Below, piece by piece: positions 50,599-59,821 of a stretch of 64,000 nt of DNA. The position numbers and the translations under genes were made by a program. The first letter of the stretch is position 1. Each line of letters begins with the position of its first letter. Source of the stretch: Ruegeria sp. EL01 (GTDB lineage: Bacteria > Pseudomonadota > Alphaproteobacteria > Rhodobacterales > Rhodobacteraceae); contig NZ_OMPS01000046.1 of NCBI RefSeq assembly GCF_900313035.1, positions 310,001-374,000 on the forward strand, read 5' to 3'. The notes under the pieces are model-generated. The model ran no database searches. It was not told the origin of the DNA and saw nothing but the letters and a program-made list of their open reading frames with translations.

Positions 50599-51507
50599 CT
50601 ATAGTTTTCCCATTTGCTTCAGTTGCTTGCGTTGCGCGATGATCTCGTCCTGAACGAAATCTCGGAACGCAGCAACCCGCTGTGATTGGCGCAATTCCTC
50701 GGGGTAAGCGAGGTATACCGGCACATCCGCAGTTTCGATATCCGACAGGACAGGAACAAGATGGGGGAAGTCCTGAGTTACATAATCCGGCAGAACGCCG
50801 ATGCCCAGATTGTGCAGCACCCCTTGCAGGACACCGAAGTAATTATTGACTGTCAGCAATGACCTGGGGTTGTACGTCATCAGATGCCCCACCATCGATG
50901 CGCTTGCCCCGACCTGCGGCGCGGCGGGTGTTTGACAGATCAAACGGTGGTTTTTGATGTCTTCCAGATGTTCCAGCATACCCCCGTGGGTTTCGATGTA
51001 CTCTTGCGTGGCATACAGCATCATCTGCACAGTCATCAGGCGCTTGCGGACAAGATCGGCCTGGCTGGGTTCTTTCATGCGGATGGCAACGTCCGCCTCG
51101 CGCATGGGCAGGTCCAGCACACGCTCTTCCAGCATCAGGTCAATGTTGAGGTCGGGGTATTGTTCATACAGTTTCGGCAGACGAGGGGCCAGCCACAGGG
51201 TCCCAAAACCGAAGGTCGTTGTGACGCGCAGAACGCCAAAGACTTCTTCTTCGCTGTCGCGAATACGGGCGGCGGCGGCATCCAGACGTTTGGACATGGC
51301 AGAGGTGGCATCGAACAACAGCTCGCCCTGTTCAGTCAGGATCAGGCCGCGCGCGTGCCGGTGAAACAGTGTCGCGTCGAGTGATTCTTCCAGCGCGCGG
51401 ATTTGACGACTGACGGCGGATTGCGACAGGTTCAGCTTGTCGCCCGCATGAGTCAGGCTGCCTGCGTCTGCAACCGCGTGAAATATTCTAAGCTTGTCCC
51501 AATCCAT
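50599..51507 (-). CDS. LysR family transcriptional regulator, divergent from ior
   Basis: A 302-aa LTTR. The HTH reads DWDKLRIFHAVADAGSLTHAGDKLNLSQSAVSRQIRALE (quoted in part), and the effector domain EVFGVLRVTTTFGFGTLWLAPRL follows. It starts at ATG 51507 and faces the ior gene with 169 bp between, including a T-N11-A dyad. Probably it controls aromatic amino acid or arylpyruvate oxidation; the effector is not known. Confidence 0.93.
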   Translation of the reverse strand: MDWDKLRIFHAVADAGSLTHAGDKLNLSQSAVSRQIRALEESLDATLFHRHARGLILTEQGELLFDATSAMSKRLDAAAARIRDSEEEVFGVLRVTTTFGFGTLWLAPRLPKLYEQYPDLNIDLMLEERVLDLPMREADVAIRMKEPSQADLVRKRLMTVQMMLYATQEYIETHGGMLEHLEDIKNHRLICQTPAAPQVGASASMVGHLMTYNPRSLLTVNNYFGVLQGVLHNLGIGVLPDYVTQDFPHLVPVLSDIETADVPVYLAYPEELRQSQRVAAFRDFVQDEIIAQRKQLKQMGKL

Positions 51508-51609
51508 CGCCGCAACTTTCGTTATCCTCGGGAAGGCCTATATGAAATAGGTAACAAGTTCCACATTCAAACAGTGAAATCGTTACGTTTCAGGGGATAA
51601 CCCCTATAC

Positions 51610-51628
51610 AGGTCAGAATATATGACCT
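51610..51628. promoter_or_regulatory. LysR-type dyad between LysR gene and ior
   Basis: AGGTCA-gaatata-TGACCT has 6-bp arms and a 7-bp spacer and contains a T-N11-A core. It lies 48 bp before the ior start and 102 bp from the LysR start. This is the expected placement of an LTTR operator. Confidence 0.6.
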
Positions 51629-51676
51629 AAAATGCCCGAAGATGAAGCACACTGATCTGACGAGGGGAGACGTTTG

Positions 51677-54600
51677 ATGAGTCAGCCACAAATTTCGCTA
51701 ACCGACCGGTTCGATCTTGCTAAAAACCCTGTTCTTCTGAACGGCACTCAGGCGCTGGTGCGTTTGATGCTGATGCAGAAGGAACGTGACCGGCAGGCGG
51801 GGCTAAACACGGCAGGGCTGGTGACGGGGTATCGCGGATCGCCTTTGGGTGCGGTGGATCTACAGATGACCCGCGCGCAGAAGCAACTGGCACAAAGCGA
51901 CGTTACCTTTCAGTACGGTTTGAATGAAGACTTGGCCGCGACTGCCTTGTGGGGCAGTCAGCAGGCCGGTTTGCGGGGCGATGGTCGCTTCGACGGTGTC
52001 TTTGGCCTGTGGTACGGCAAAGGCCCCGGCGTTGACCGGTCCGGCGATGTGATGCGTCACGCCAATATGGCGGGCACGGCGCAGCATGGTGGTGTGCTGA
52101 TGGCGATGGGCGATGACCATACCGGCGAAAGCTCGACCGTGTTGCATCAGTCCGAATGGTCGCTGGTAGATATGTATATGCCGGTGGTCAGCCCTGCTGG
52201 TGTGCAGGAGATTCTGGACTACGGTATCTATGGCTTCGCGCTTAGCCGATTTGCCGGGGTTTGGGTGGGTCTGAAGACGATGAAAGACACGATCGAGGTG
52301 ACCTCGGTCGTGGATGGCAGCCCGGATCGGATGCAAGTTGCCGTTCCCGACTTCGACATGCCCGAAGGTGGGCTGAACATTCGCTTGGGCGACACGCCGC
52401 ATCTGCAAGAGGCGCGGATCATAGATTACAAACGGTTCGCGGCCGAGACGTTTTCCCGCGCCAACAAGCTGGACAAATGGGTCTGGGGCAAACCGGGTGC
52501 CAAGATCGGTCTGGTTGCGGCGGGTAAAAACTGGCTGGACCTGACCCATGCTCTGTCTCTGCTGAACATTGATGAGGCCGAGGCCGAGCGACTGGGGATC
52601 ACCACCTACAAGATTGGCCAGACATTCCCGTTGGATATGACGGGGTTCCACGATTGGGCCGAAGGGCTGGACCTGATTGTTATCGTTGAGGAAAAGCGCA
52701 AGCTGATCGAGGTTCAGGTCAAGGAAGCCATCTTTGACGACCGGCGCGGTCGCCGGGTCTATGGCTGGTACAAAGGCGGTGCCGGGACATTGCATCGCGA
52801 AGAGCTGTTCCCAACACGCGGCGCGCTAGACCCGATCATGATCGCCGAGAAACTGGGCGATATCCTGATCGAAGAGGGGCGCGATACAGACGGCGTGCGG
52901 GCCGGGCTGTCCAAACTGTCCGAGGCGCGCAGGGCGGATAATGCCCAAGAAATCGCGACCCGGCTGCCCTATTTCTGTTCGGGGTGCCCACATAACAGCT
53001 CGACCAAGGTGCCGGAAGGCAGCCGGGCTTATGCGGGGATCGGCTGTCACTATATGGTGCAGTGGATGGATCGCGAGACAACCGGCTTCACGCAGATGGG
53101 CGGTGAAGGGGCCAACTGGATCGGGGAAGAGCCGTTTTCCACCACCAAGCACGTTTTTCAGAATCTGGGCGACGGAACCTATAACCATTCCGGTGTGCAG
53201 GCCATTCGGGCGGCATTGTCGGCAGGCACCAATATCACCTTCAAGATCCTGTTCAACGACGCGGTCGCAATGACCGGGGGGCAGGATAATGAAGGTGACC
53301 TGACCGCTGAACGCATCGTGGCTGAGGTCAAGGCGATGGGCGTCAAGGATGTCGCTTTGGTCTATGACGAAAAGGAAGACGTGAATTTCACCGCGCTGCC
53401 TGCGAGCGTCGAAACCTTTGAGCGCGCCGAATTGATGCAAGTGCAGGAACGGTTCCGCGAGATCGAGGGCACCTCGGTCATTGTTTATGTTCAGACCTGT
53501 GCGGCTGAAAAGCGCCGCCGCCGCAAGCGGGGGACGTTCCCGGATCCGGACAAGCGGGTCTTCATCAACACTGATATTTGCGAGGGCTGCGGCGATTGTG
53601 GCGTGCAGTCAAACTGTGTCTCGATCGTTCCCAAGGAGACGGAACTGGGCCGCAAACGGGCGATTGACCAATCCAGTTGCAATAAGGATTTTTCCTGTGT
53701 GAACGGGTTCTGTCCGTCTTTTGTTACTTTGGAAGGCGCGAAGATCCGTAAAGAGGCCACCACCGAAATCGACCTGCCGGATCTGCCGATGCCAGTGCTG
53801 CCCGAGATCAAAGGCACGCATAACGTGGTGATCACCGGGGTCGGCGGCACAGGTGTCGTGACACTTGGTGCCGTCTTGGCGCAGGCCGCACAGATCGATG
53901 GCAAGGGCGCAGGCATGATGGAGATGGCCGGGTTGGCCCAGAAGGGTGGCGCCGTGCATATCCATTGCCGCATTGCCAACCGCCCGGAAGACATCAGTGC
54001 CATTCGGGTTGCAACTGGCGAAGCGCATGCGTTGATCGGGGGCGATCTGGTGGTTTCGGCCGGGGCAAAGACTCTGGGTCTGACGCGAACGGGTCAAACA
54101 GGCGCAGTTGTGAACAACCACGAGACGGTCACGGGCGATTTCACCCGGGATACCGAATTCCGCATCCCCAGTGATCAGCTTGAACTGGCTTTGCAGGCGC
54201 GGTTGAAAGATGGGGTTTCGACATTCGATGCAACCGATCTAGCCCGCGCATTGATGGGGGATTCAATCTATTCGAACATGATGGTGTTTGGCGCTGCCTG
54301 GCAGCGTGGCATCCTGCCGGTCAGCCACGAAGCTATCTTACAGGCGCTGGAGTTGAACGGCACCGCGGTTGAGCGCAACAAACGCGCCTTTGATCTTGGG
54401 CGGTGGGCGGTTCTGCACCCGGATGAGGTTCAGTCCATTCTGTCGCCATCCGTGACCGAATTGCCTAAAACGTTGGACCAGATCATCGAATTCCGGGAAC
54501 AGCACCTAAGCGCGTATCAAAGCGCCCGACTGGCGAAGAGATATCGCAAACTGGTGAACTCGGTCACGGATGAGAGGGTGCGCGAAGCCGTGGCCAAAGG

Positions 54601-55096
54601 GTATCATAAGCTGCTGTCCTACAAGGACGAATACGAGGTTGCCCGACTGTTGCTTACAAGCCGTGACAAAGCCGCGTCCGAGTTTGACGGCGATTTCAAG
54701 ATGACCTTCCATCTGGCCCCACCGATCTTTGGTGGCAACAGCGGCAATGGCCGTCCGCGCAAACGGGCATTTGGGGAATGGATGCTTGGCCCATTGAAGC
54801 TTTTGGCAAAGATGAAGTCTTTGCGTGGCACGCCGCTGGATGTCTTTGGATATTCAGCAGAGCGGAAGATGGAACGCGCTTTGATCCGGCAATATGAAAA
54901 GGACATGACAGAGGTTCTGGCGTTGCTGTCGCAGGACACGCTTGATGCTGTCGTGGCTCTGGCTCGGCTGCCGTTGGATATTCGTGGTTTTGGCCCGGTT
55001 CTGATGGAAAATGAAGAAAAAGCGGCCAAACGCCGCGAAGAATTACTGGCGACCATCCGCAGTGGTGGCCCGGAAGTGCGCGCGGCGGCCGAGTAG
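51677..55096 (+). CDS. Indolepyruvate:ferredoxin oxidoreductase (IorA-IorB fusion)
   Basis: A 1139-aa ThDP/Fe-S enzyme decarboxylating indolepyruvate and related arylpyruvates to acyl-CoA. N-terminal pyruvate oxidoreductase-like domain (GLVTGYRGSPLGAVDL), ThDP domain (FCSGCPHNSSTKVPEGSRAYAGIGCHYMVQ), ferredoxin-type Fe-S motif CEGCGDCGVQSNC, and the C-terminal gamma domain (GVGGTGVVTLGAVLAQAAQIDGKGAGMMEMAGLAQKGG, quoted in part). Fused IOR of about 1150 aa is usual in proteobacteria. ATG 51677 follows GGGGAG; an in-frame TTG precedes it. Confidence 0.93.
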   Translation: MSQPQISLTDRFDLAKNPVLLNGTQALVRLMLMQKERDRQAGLNTAGLVTGYRGSPLGAVDLQMTRAQKQLAQSDVTFQYGLNEDLAATALWGSQQAGLRGDGRFDGVFGLWYGKGPGVDRSGDVMRHANMAGTAQHGGVLMAMGDDHTGESSTVLHQSEWSLVDMYMPVVSPAGVQEILDYGIYGFALSRFAGVWVGLKTMKDTIEVTSVVDGSPDRMQVAVPDFDMPEGGLNIRLGDTPHLQEARIIDYKRFAAETFSRANKLDKWVWGKPGAKIGLVAAGKNWLDLTHALSLLNIDEAEAERLGITTYKIGQTFPLDMTGFHDWAEGLDLIVIVEEKRKLIEVQVKEAIFDDRRGRRVYGWYKGGAGTLHREELFPTRGALDPIMIAEKLGDILIEEGRDTDGVRAGLSKLSEARRADNAQEIATRLPYFCSGCPHNSSTKVPEGSRAYAGIGCHYMVQWMDRETTGFTQMGGEGANWIGEEPFSTTKHVFQNLGDGTYNHSGVQAIRAALSAGTNITFKILFNDAVAMTGGQDNEGDLTAERIVAEVKAMGVKDVALVYDEKEDVNFTALPASVETFERAELMQVQERFREIEGTSVIVYVQTCAAEKRRRRKRGTFPDPDKRVFINTDICEGCGDCGVQSNCVSIVPKETELGRKRAIDQSSCNKDFSCVNGFCPSFVTLEGAKIRKEATTEIDLPDLPMPVLPEIKGTHNVVITGVGGTGVVTLGAVLAQAAQIDGKGAGMMEMAGLAQKGGAVHIHCRIANRPEDISAIRVATGEAHALIGGDLVVSAGAKTLGLTRTGQTGAVVNNHETVTGDFTRDTEFRIPSDQLELALQARLKDGVSTFDATDLARALMGDSIYSNMMVFGAAWQRGILPVSHEAILQALELNGTAVERNKRAFDLGRWAVLHPDEVQSILSPSVTELPKTLDQIIEFREQHLSAYQSARLAKRYRKLVNSVTDERVREAVAKGYHKLLSYKDEYEVARLLLTSRDKAASEFDGDFKMTFHLAPPIFGGNSGNGRPRKRAFGEWMLGPLKLLAKMKSLRGTPLDVFGYSAERKMERALIRQYEKDMTEVLALLSQDTLDAVVALARLPLDIRGFGPVLMENEEKAAKRREELLATIRSGGPEVRAAAE

Positions 55097-55130
55097 CGCG
55101 TCACAAACCTGTCACGTTACCTAGGCAAAA

Positions 55131-55161
55131 TTGCTGCCTGCACTTATACTGCAGGCAGCAA
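55131..55161. promoter_or_regulatory. 12-bp perfect inverted repeat before the acyltransferase gene
   Basis: TTGCTGCCTGCA-cttatac-TGCAGGCAGCAA lies between ior and the acyltransferase gene, ending 13 bp before ATG 55175. There is no T-tract behind the hairpin. It could be an operator, or an RNA hairpin affecting translation or termination. Confidence 0.55.
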
Positions 55162-55174
55162 ACCGGAGACCCGT

Positions 55175-56053
55175 ATGCCCTCGCGCCGCCACATCGTTCG
55201 TGACATTTCTTATTCTTATTCGGCCGCGACCAAAGGCGGGCGGATGGTCATCAAACTGATGGAGAACACGACCGGTCGGCTGCGCCTGATCAAGCGCGCG
55301 GACGGATATGAGAGAGAGGTCGCCAAGGGCCGTGATTTTTGGGCCGTTATGGTCGAGCGCTATGGCTTGACACTGGACGTGGTCGGCGGGTCCTTGTCCA
55401 ATATCCCCAAGGACGGGCCGCTGATCCTGATTGCCAACCACCCTTATGGCATTCTGGATGGTTTGATGATGGGGCATATCCTGTCCCAGACACGGGGTGA
55501 TTTCCGAATTCTGGCCAATCGGGTGTTTCGCAAAGCCGAGGATTTGAACCGTATTATCCTGCCAATCTCGTTCGACGAGTCGAAAGAAGCGATGAAGTTG
55601 AACCTGGAGACGCGAAAGACGGCGTTGAACTATCTGGGTGAGGGCGGCGCAATGGGGGTTTTTCCCGGTGGCACTGTCAGCACCGCCGTCAAGCCTTTCT
55701 CGCAGCCAATGGATCCAGGCTGGCGCGGGTTTACGGCGCGGATGGTGGCCAAATCTGATGCAGCTGTTGTGCCTGTGTTTTTTGACGGGCACACGTCGCG
55801 CCTGTTCCAGATTGCCAGTCATTTGCACAACACGCTGCGGATGGGCCTGCTGATCAAAGAGTTCAAAAAACGCGTTGATACGCCCGTCAAAGTGGTCATC
55901 GGTGAACCCATACAGCGCGATGTTCTGAACCCTATGGGCAAGGATACGCGCAAGATGATGGATTTCCTGCGCAAAGCCACGTATGAGCTGTCTCCGAAGC
56001 CGTTAAAGTCCTATGACTACGGCTATGAATTCGAGGAACGGCATCGCGCCTAA
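55175..56053 (+). CDS. Lysophospholipid acyltransferase-family protein
   Basis: A 292-aa membrane-associated acyltransferase. The LPLAT active-site block reads [18 protein letters not shown], with His and Asp spaced H-x5-D as in the 'NHPxGxLDG' subgroup, followed by FPGGTVSTA and a [16 protein letters not shown] segment. The N-terminal region has no signal peptide. It may act in glycerophospholipid or ornithine-lipid synthesis; the acceptor is unproven. The 12-bp inverted repeat precedes it, and murI follows after 8 bp. Confidence 0.85.
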   Translation: MPSRRHIVRDISYSYSAATKGGRMVIKLMENTTGRLRLIKRADGYEREVAKGRDFWAVMVERYGLTLDVVGGSLSNIPKDGPLILIANHPYGILDGLMMGHILSQTRGDFRILANRVFRKAEDLNRIILPISFDESKEAMKLNLETRKTALNYLGEGGAMGVFPGGTVSTAVKPFSQPMDPGWRGFTARMVAKSDAAVVPVFFDGHTSRLFQIASHLHNTLRMGLLIKEFKKRVDTPVKVVIGEPIQRDVLNPMGKDTRKMMDFLRKATYELSPKPLKSYDYGYEFEERHRA

Positions 56054-56061
56054 AGGGGCAA

Positions 56062-56871
56062 ATGGCAGTAGGCATCTTTGATTCTGGATTGGGCGGTTTG
56101 ACCGTCCTGAACGCCGCGCAGAAACATCTGCCGGACGTGGATTTTCTGTATTATGCGGACAATGCGCATGCACCCTACGGTGTGCGCAACGCGGACGATA
56201 TTTATCAGCTGACCCGCAAAGCCGTTCAGGACTTGTGGGCGCGGGGCTGCAATCTGGTGATTCTGGCCTGCAACACCGCCAGTGCTGCGGCATTGCGCCG
56301 GATGCAGGAGGAAGGCGTGCCCGAGGGCAAGCGCGTTCTGGGCGTCTTTGTGCCTCTGATCGAGGCCCTGACCGAGCGGCAATGGGGCGACAACAGCCCG
56401 CCGCGCGAGGTCGCGGTCAAAAACGTGGCTCTGTTCGCGACGCCTGCCACCGTTTCCAGCCGTGCTTTTCAGCGTGAATTGGCGTTTCGGGCCATAGGTG
56501 TGGACGTCGAGGCACAGGCCTGTGGAGGCGTTGTGGACGCGATCGAAGAGGGCGACATGATCCTGGCCGAAGCGCTAGTACGGAGCCATGTGGATGCGCT
56601 GAAGCGGAAAATGCCCGAGCCTCAGGCCGCCATTTTGGGCTGTACCCATTACCCTTTGATGGCAGACGCGTTCCAGAAGGCACTTGGCCAAGATGTTCAG
56701 GTGTTCAGCCAGGGCGATCTGGTGGCCGAAAGCCTCGGTGACTACTTGCAACGGCACCCCAACATGCTGGGCAATGGCGCGGGTGGTTTTGTAACCACTG
56801 GCAAGCCGGGCTTTGTCAGTGACCGGGCAACCCAGTTTCTCCGACGACAAATCGCATTCGAGGCGGCCTGA
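56062..56871 (+). CDS. murI: Glutamate racemase
   Basis: A 269-aa cofactor-independent racemase giving D-glutamate for peptidoglycan. Both catalytic cysteines are visible: [15 protein letters not shown] and [10 protein letters not shown]. The N-terminal [15 protein letters not shown] is the classical start. It lies 8 bp after the acyltransferase gene, so the two may be co-transcribed. Confidence 0.95.
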   Translation: MAVGIFDSGLGGLTVLNAAQKHLPDVDFLYYADNAHAPYGVRNADDIYQLTRKAVQDLWARGCNLVILACNTASAAALRRMQEEGVPEGKRVLGVFVPLIEALTERQWGDNSPPREVAVKNVALFATPATVSSRAFQRELAFRAIGVDVEAQACGGVVDAIEEGDMILAEALVRSHVDALKRKMPEPQAAILGCTHYPLMADAFQKALGQDVQVFSQGDLVAESLGDYLQRHPNMLGNGAGGFVTTGKPGFVSDRATQFLRRQIAFEAA

Positions 56872-56965
56872 CTTAGGTCAAGGACTGCGCCCGAAACTTT
56901 CCTTAACTCGAAGACCGTCGCATCGGCGGTCGTGATATGTGACACACTGAAGTAAGAGGTCTGAC

Positions 56966-57994
56966 ATGACCCATAAAATCGCAATTCTGGGCGCATCTGG
57001 TTACACCGGGGCAGAACTGGTGCGGCTGATCGCCGAGCACCCGAACATGGAAATCGTCGCGCTGGCCGCCGAACGTAAGGCGGGCCTAACGATGGCGCAG
57101 GTTTTCCCGCATCTGCGCCACATGGACCTGCCGGACCTATGCAAGATTTCCGAGATTGATTTTGCCCAGATCGACCTGTGCTTTTGCGCATTGCCGCATA
57201 AAACCAGCCAAGAGGTGATCAGGGATCTGCCCAAGACCCTGAAAATCGTTGATTTGTCGGCTGATTTCCGGCTGCAAGACGCTGGTGAGTACGAAAAATG
57301 GTATGGCAATCCACACACCGCACTGGAGCAGCAGGAAGAGGCTGTTTATGGTCTGACCGAGTTTTATCGGGATGAAATCCGCACCGCGCGCCTGGTGGCT
57401 GGCACGGGTTGCAACGCGGCAACCGGGCAATTTGTGTTGCGGCCGCTGATTACGGCGGGTGTCATCGATCTGGACGACATCATTCTGGATTTGAAATGTG
57501 CCGTGTCCGGGGCAGGGCGGTCGTTGAAAGAGAACCTCTTGCACGCCGAGATGAGCGAAGGCTCGAACGCTTATGCAGTGGGGGGCACCCACCGTCATCT
57601 GGGCGAATTCGATCAGGAGTTTTCGAAACTGGCGGGGCGGTCTGTTCATATACAGTTCACACCGCATCTGATCCCGGCCAACCGGGGGATTCTGGCCACA
57701 ACTTACGTCAAAGGTGATCCGCACAGTGTCTATGAGACACTGGCCAAGGCGTATCAGGATGAACCTTTCATCCAGATGTTGCCGATGGGCGAGACACCGT
57801 CGACCCATCATGTGCGTGGCTCGAATTTTTGCCATATCGGCGTTGTGGCCGATCGTATCGAACGCCGCGCCATCGTGGTCGCGGCGCTGGATAACCTGAC
57901 AAAAGGTAGCAGTGGACAAGCCTTGCAGAACGCAAACCTAATGTTAGGTGAGGATGAAACCCGGGGGCTGATGATGGCCCCTTTGTTCCCGTGA
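56966..57994 (+). CDS. argC: N-acetyl-gamma-glutamyl-phosphate reductase
   Basis: A 342-aa NADPH-dependent enzyme, third step of arginine synthesis. Rossmann [18 protein letters not shown], the catalytic Cys in [15 protein letters not shown], and [13 protein letters not shown]. The length is of the usual type 1 form. AGAGG lies upstream. ccmE starts 7 bp later, in the same transcript. Confidence 0.97.
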   Translation: MTHKIAILGASGYTGAELVRLIAEHPNMEIVALAAERKAGLTMAQVFPHLRHMDLPDLCKISEIDFAQIDLCFCALPHKTSQEVIRDLPKTLKIVDLSADFRLQDAGEYEKWYGNPHTALEQQEEAVYGLTEFYRDEIRTARLVAGTGCNAATGQFVLRPLITAGVIDLDDIILDLKCAVSGAGRSLKENLLHAEMSEGSNAYAVGGTHRHLGEFDQEFSKLAGRSVHIQFTPHLIPANRGILATTYVKGDPHSVYETLAKAYQDEPFIQMLPMGETPSTHHVRGSNFCHIGVVADRIERRAIVVAALDNLTKGSSGQALQNANLMLGEDETRGLMMAPLFP

Positions 57995-58001
57995 GGACGG
58001 T

Positions 58002-58448
58002 ATGAAAACGCTCAAGAAACGTCGTCGAATTCAAGTCATTTTGCTGGCCGTTGTTGCCTTGGCTGTGTCGACGGCGTTGATTGGCTATGCGATGCGGGAT
58101 GGGATCAACTTTTTTCGCTCGCCCAGCCAGGTGATCGCGGAACCGCCGACACCAAACGAGGTGTTTCGCATCGGCGGGCTGGTCGAAGACGGATCGATCG
58201 TGCGCGGTCAGGGTGAAACGGTTCGATTTGTCGTGACCGATGGTGGCGAAAGCGTTCCCGTGGCCTTTACCGGGGTTCTGCCGGACCTGTTTACTGAAAA
58301 CCAGGGCATGGTTGGTACTGGAAGTTACGTAAATGGCGTCTTTGAAGCGACTGAAATACTTGCCAAACATGATGAAACATACATGCCGAAAGAGGTGATG
58401 GATGCCCTCAAGGAACAGGGCGTTTATAAAGAACCCGGCGAAAGCTGA
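58002..58448 (+). CDS. ccmE: Cytochrome c maturation heme chaperone CcmE
   Basis: A 148-aa periplasmic heme chaperone anchored by an N-terminal TM (residues about 10-28). The OB-fold core FRIGGLVEDGSIVRG and the heme-binding His/Tyr motif VLAKHDETYMPKEV are intact. It is the first ccm gene of this cluster and lies immediately after argC; ccmF follows after the endolysin/holin pair. Confidence 0.96.
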   Translation: MKTLKKRRRIQVILLAVVALAVSTALIGYAMRDGINFFRSPSQVIAEPPTPNEVFRIGGLVEDGSIVRGQGETVRFVVTDGGESVPVAFTGVLPDLFTENQGMVGTGSYVNGVFEATEILAKHDETYMPKEVMDALKEQGVYKEPGES

Positions 58449-58566
58449 GTTTCAACACAATTAGCCTAGGGGCGTTGCGTGTTTTGGACAGGCAGCGCCC
58501 TTTGTTTTGTGCAGGTCTTAACTGTTGTTCGGGATTGTCTGACGCACCAGGAATTGGGGGTGTGGC

Positions 58567-59178
58567 ATGCAGACGGTTCGGCAAATCGCCAAAGAGATTG
58601 TGGCACGGGAAGGCGGGTTTGTAGACGATCCGGATGACCCCGGTGGTGCGACCAATTTTGGCGTCACGATTCATACGATGCGCAGGTTGGGGCTGGATCT
58701 GACGGGGGACGGGGTTGTGAACTCGGCGGATGTCAGATCGCTGAACCATCGGCAAGCTATTGATATATTTGTCAAACATTATTTCAAAAAGCCGCGCATC
58801 TCACAATTGCCCGAGGTGCTGCAGCCTTCGGTGTTCGACATGTATGTGAATGCTGGCGCACAAGCGGTCAGGATCCTGCAAAACCTGCTGCGGGATATGC
58901 GGTTCGATATCTCGGTGGATGGTGTGATCGGGCCGCAAACCGTGCAGGCGTGTACTCGCGCAGCGCAGCCTGATCCATTCGCACTGCGCGATGCCTACGG
59001 TGTGGCACGCAGGAACTACTATTTTCGGCTGGCGGATCGACGGGCAGCGTCACGCAAATACGCACGTACACGGGCCGGTGGCAAAGGCGGCTGGATCAAA
59101 CGCGCCGAGGCGTTTTTGTCGCCGAGATATCATATGTCGGAAGTCGAGTTTCAAAGGAGGGTCGCGGGATGGGCTTGA
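58567..59178 (+). CDS. Endolysin: glycoside hydrolase family 108 protein
   Basis: A 203-aa muramidase. The N-terminus REGGFVDDPDDPGGATNFGVTIHTM has the catalytic Glu and the GGATxxG substrate motif of GH108. A C-terminal peptidoglycan-binding segment (FDISVDGVIGPQTVQACTRA) follows. There is no signal peptide, so it relies on a holin. It overlaps the downstream holin gene by 10 bp. The pair resembles R. capsulatus rcc00555/rcc00556, which lyse cells for gene transfer agent release. Confidence 0.88.
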   Translation: MQTVRQIAKEIVAREGGFVDDPDDPGGATNFGVTIHTMRRLGLDLTGDGVVNSADVRSLNHRQAIDIFVKHYFKKPRISQLPEVLQPSVFDMYVNAGAQAVRILQNLLRDMRFDISVDGVIGPQTVQACTRAAQPDPFALRDAYGVARRNYYFRLADRRAASRKYARTRAGGKGGWIKRAEAFLSPRYHMSEVEFQRRVAGWA

Positions 59179-59747
59179 TCTCGGGCGTGTTGGCTTTGTT
59201 GTTTGGCGGCGGGCGCAATGTTGTTCAAGAAACTGCTGAAATCTTTCGGGAAAACTCTGAGGCGGGCGCCGAGCGCACTCTGGCGGTTCAGACTCAGGCG
59301 ATGACACAGTTCGGGGCCGAGTTTCAGGTGCCGCGCAAGGGCGGGTTTGATCGCTTCATGGACGGGTTGAACCGCTTGCCCCGTCCGGCCCTGGCGTTGG
59401 GCACACTGGGCTTGTTTGTCGCCGCCATGGTCGATCCCTTGTGGTTTGCGGCCCGAATGCAGGGAATAGCTTTGGTGCCCGAGCCCCTGTGGTGGCTCTT
59501 GGGGGTGATCGTGTCCTTTTACTTTGGTGCCCGTCACCAAGCGAAAATACAGGATCTACAAAGGGATATCTCGACCACGATGCGTCGTGCTCCGACCGTG
59601 ATGGCCAATCTGGAAGCGTTGCAAAAGCTGCGATCGGACAGTCCGGGTGTCGCCGATCCGGGCCCTGATGCCGGGTTGTCGATGGCGATAAGTCAATCGG
59701 ACGCCAACCCCGCGTTGGAGGACTGGCAGCGCCTGCGCAAGGCATGA
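59169..59747 (+). CDS. Holin-family protein (3-TM)
   Basis: A 192-aa membrane protein with hydrophobic segments at residues about 1-14 (MGLISGVLALLFGG), 75-95 (PALALGTLGLFVAAMVDPLWF) and 104-120 (PEPLWWLLGVIVSFYFGARHQ). FDRFMDGLNRLPRPALALGT is typical of the holin-of-3TMs family found with GH108 endolysins. The gene overlaps the endolysin gene. It would form the membrane hole letting the endolysin reach the wall. Confidence 0.82.
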   Translation: MGLISGVLALLFGGGRNVVQETAEIFRENSEAGAERTLAVQTQAMTQFGAEFQVPRKGGFDRFMDGLNRLPRPALALGTLGLFVAAMVDPLWFAARMQGIALVPEPLWWLLGVIVSFYFGARHQAKIQDLQRDISTTMRRAPTVMANLEALQKLRSDSPGVADPGPDAGLSMAISQSDANPALEDWQRLRKA

Positions 59748-59821
59748 GCCGCGACACTATGTGCCTTTGAATAAGGCGAAAGTTATTGGTGCTTGGGTCC
59801 GCCCAAGAGTATATCTTTCGC

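Noticed and set aside
51860-52795. Open frame of 311 codons antisense to ior
   Set aside because: It lies wholly inside a well supported gene and has no motif or ribosome site.
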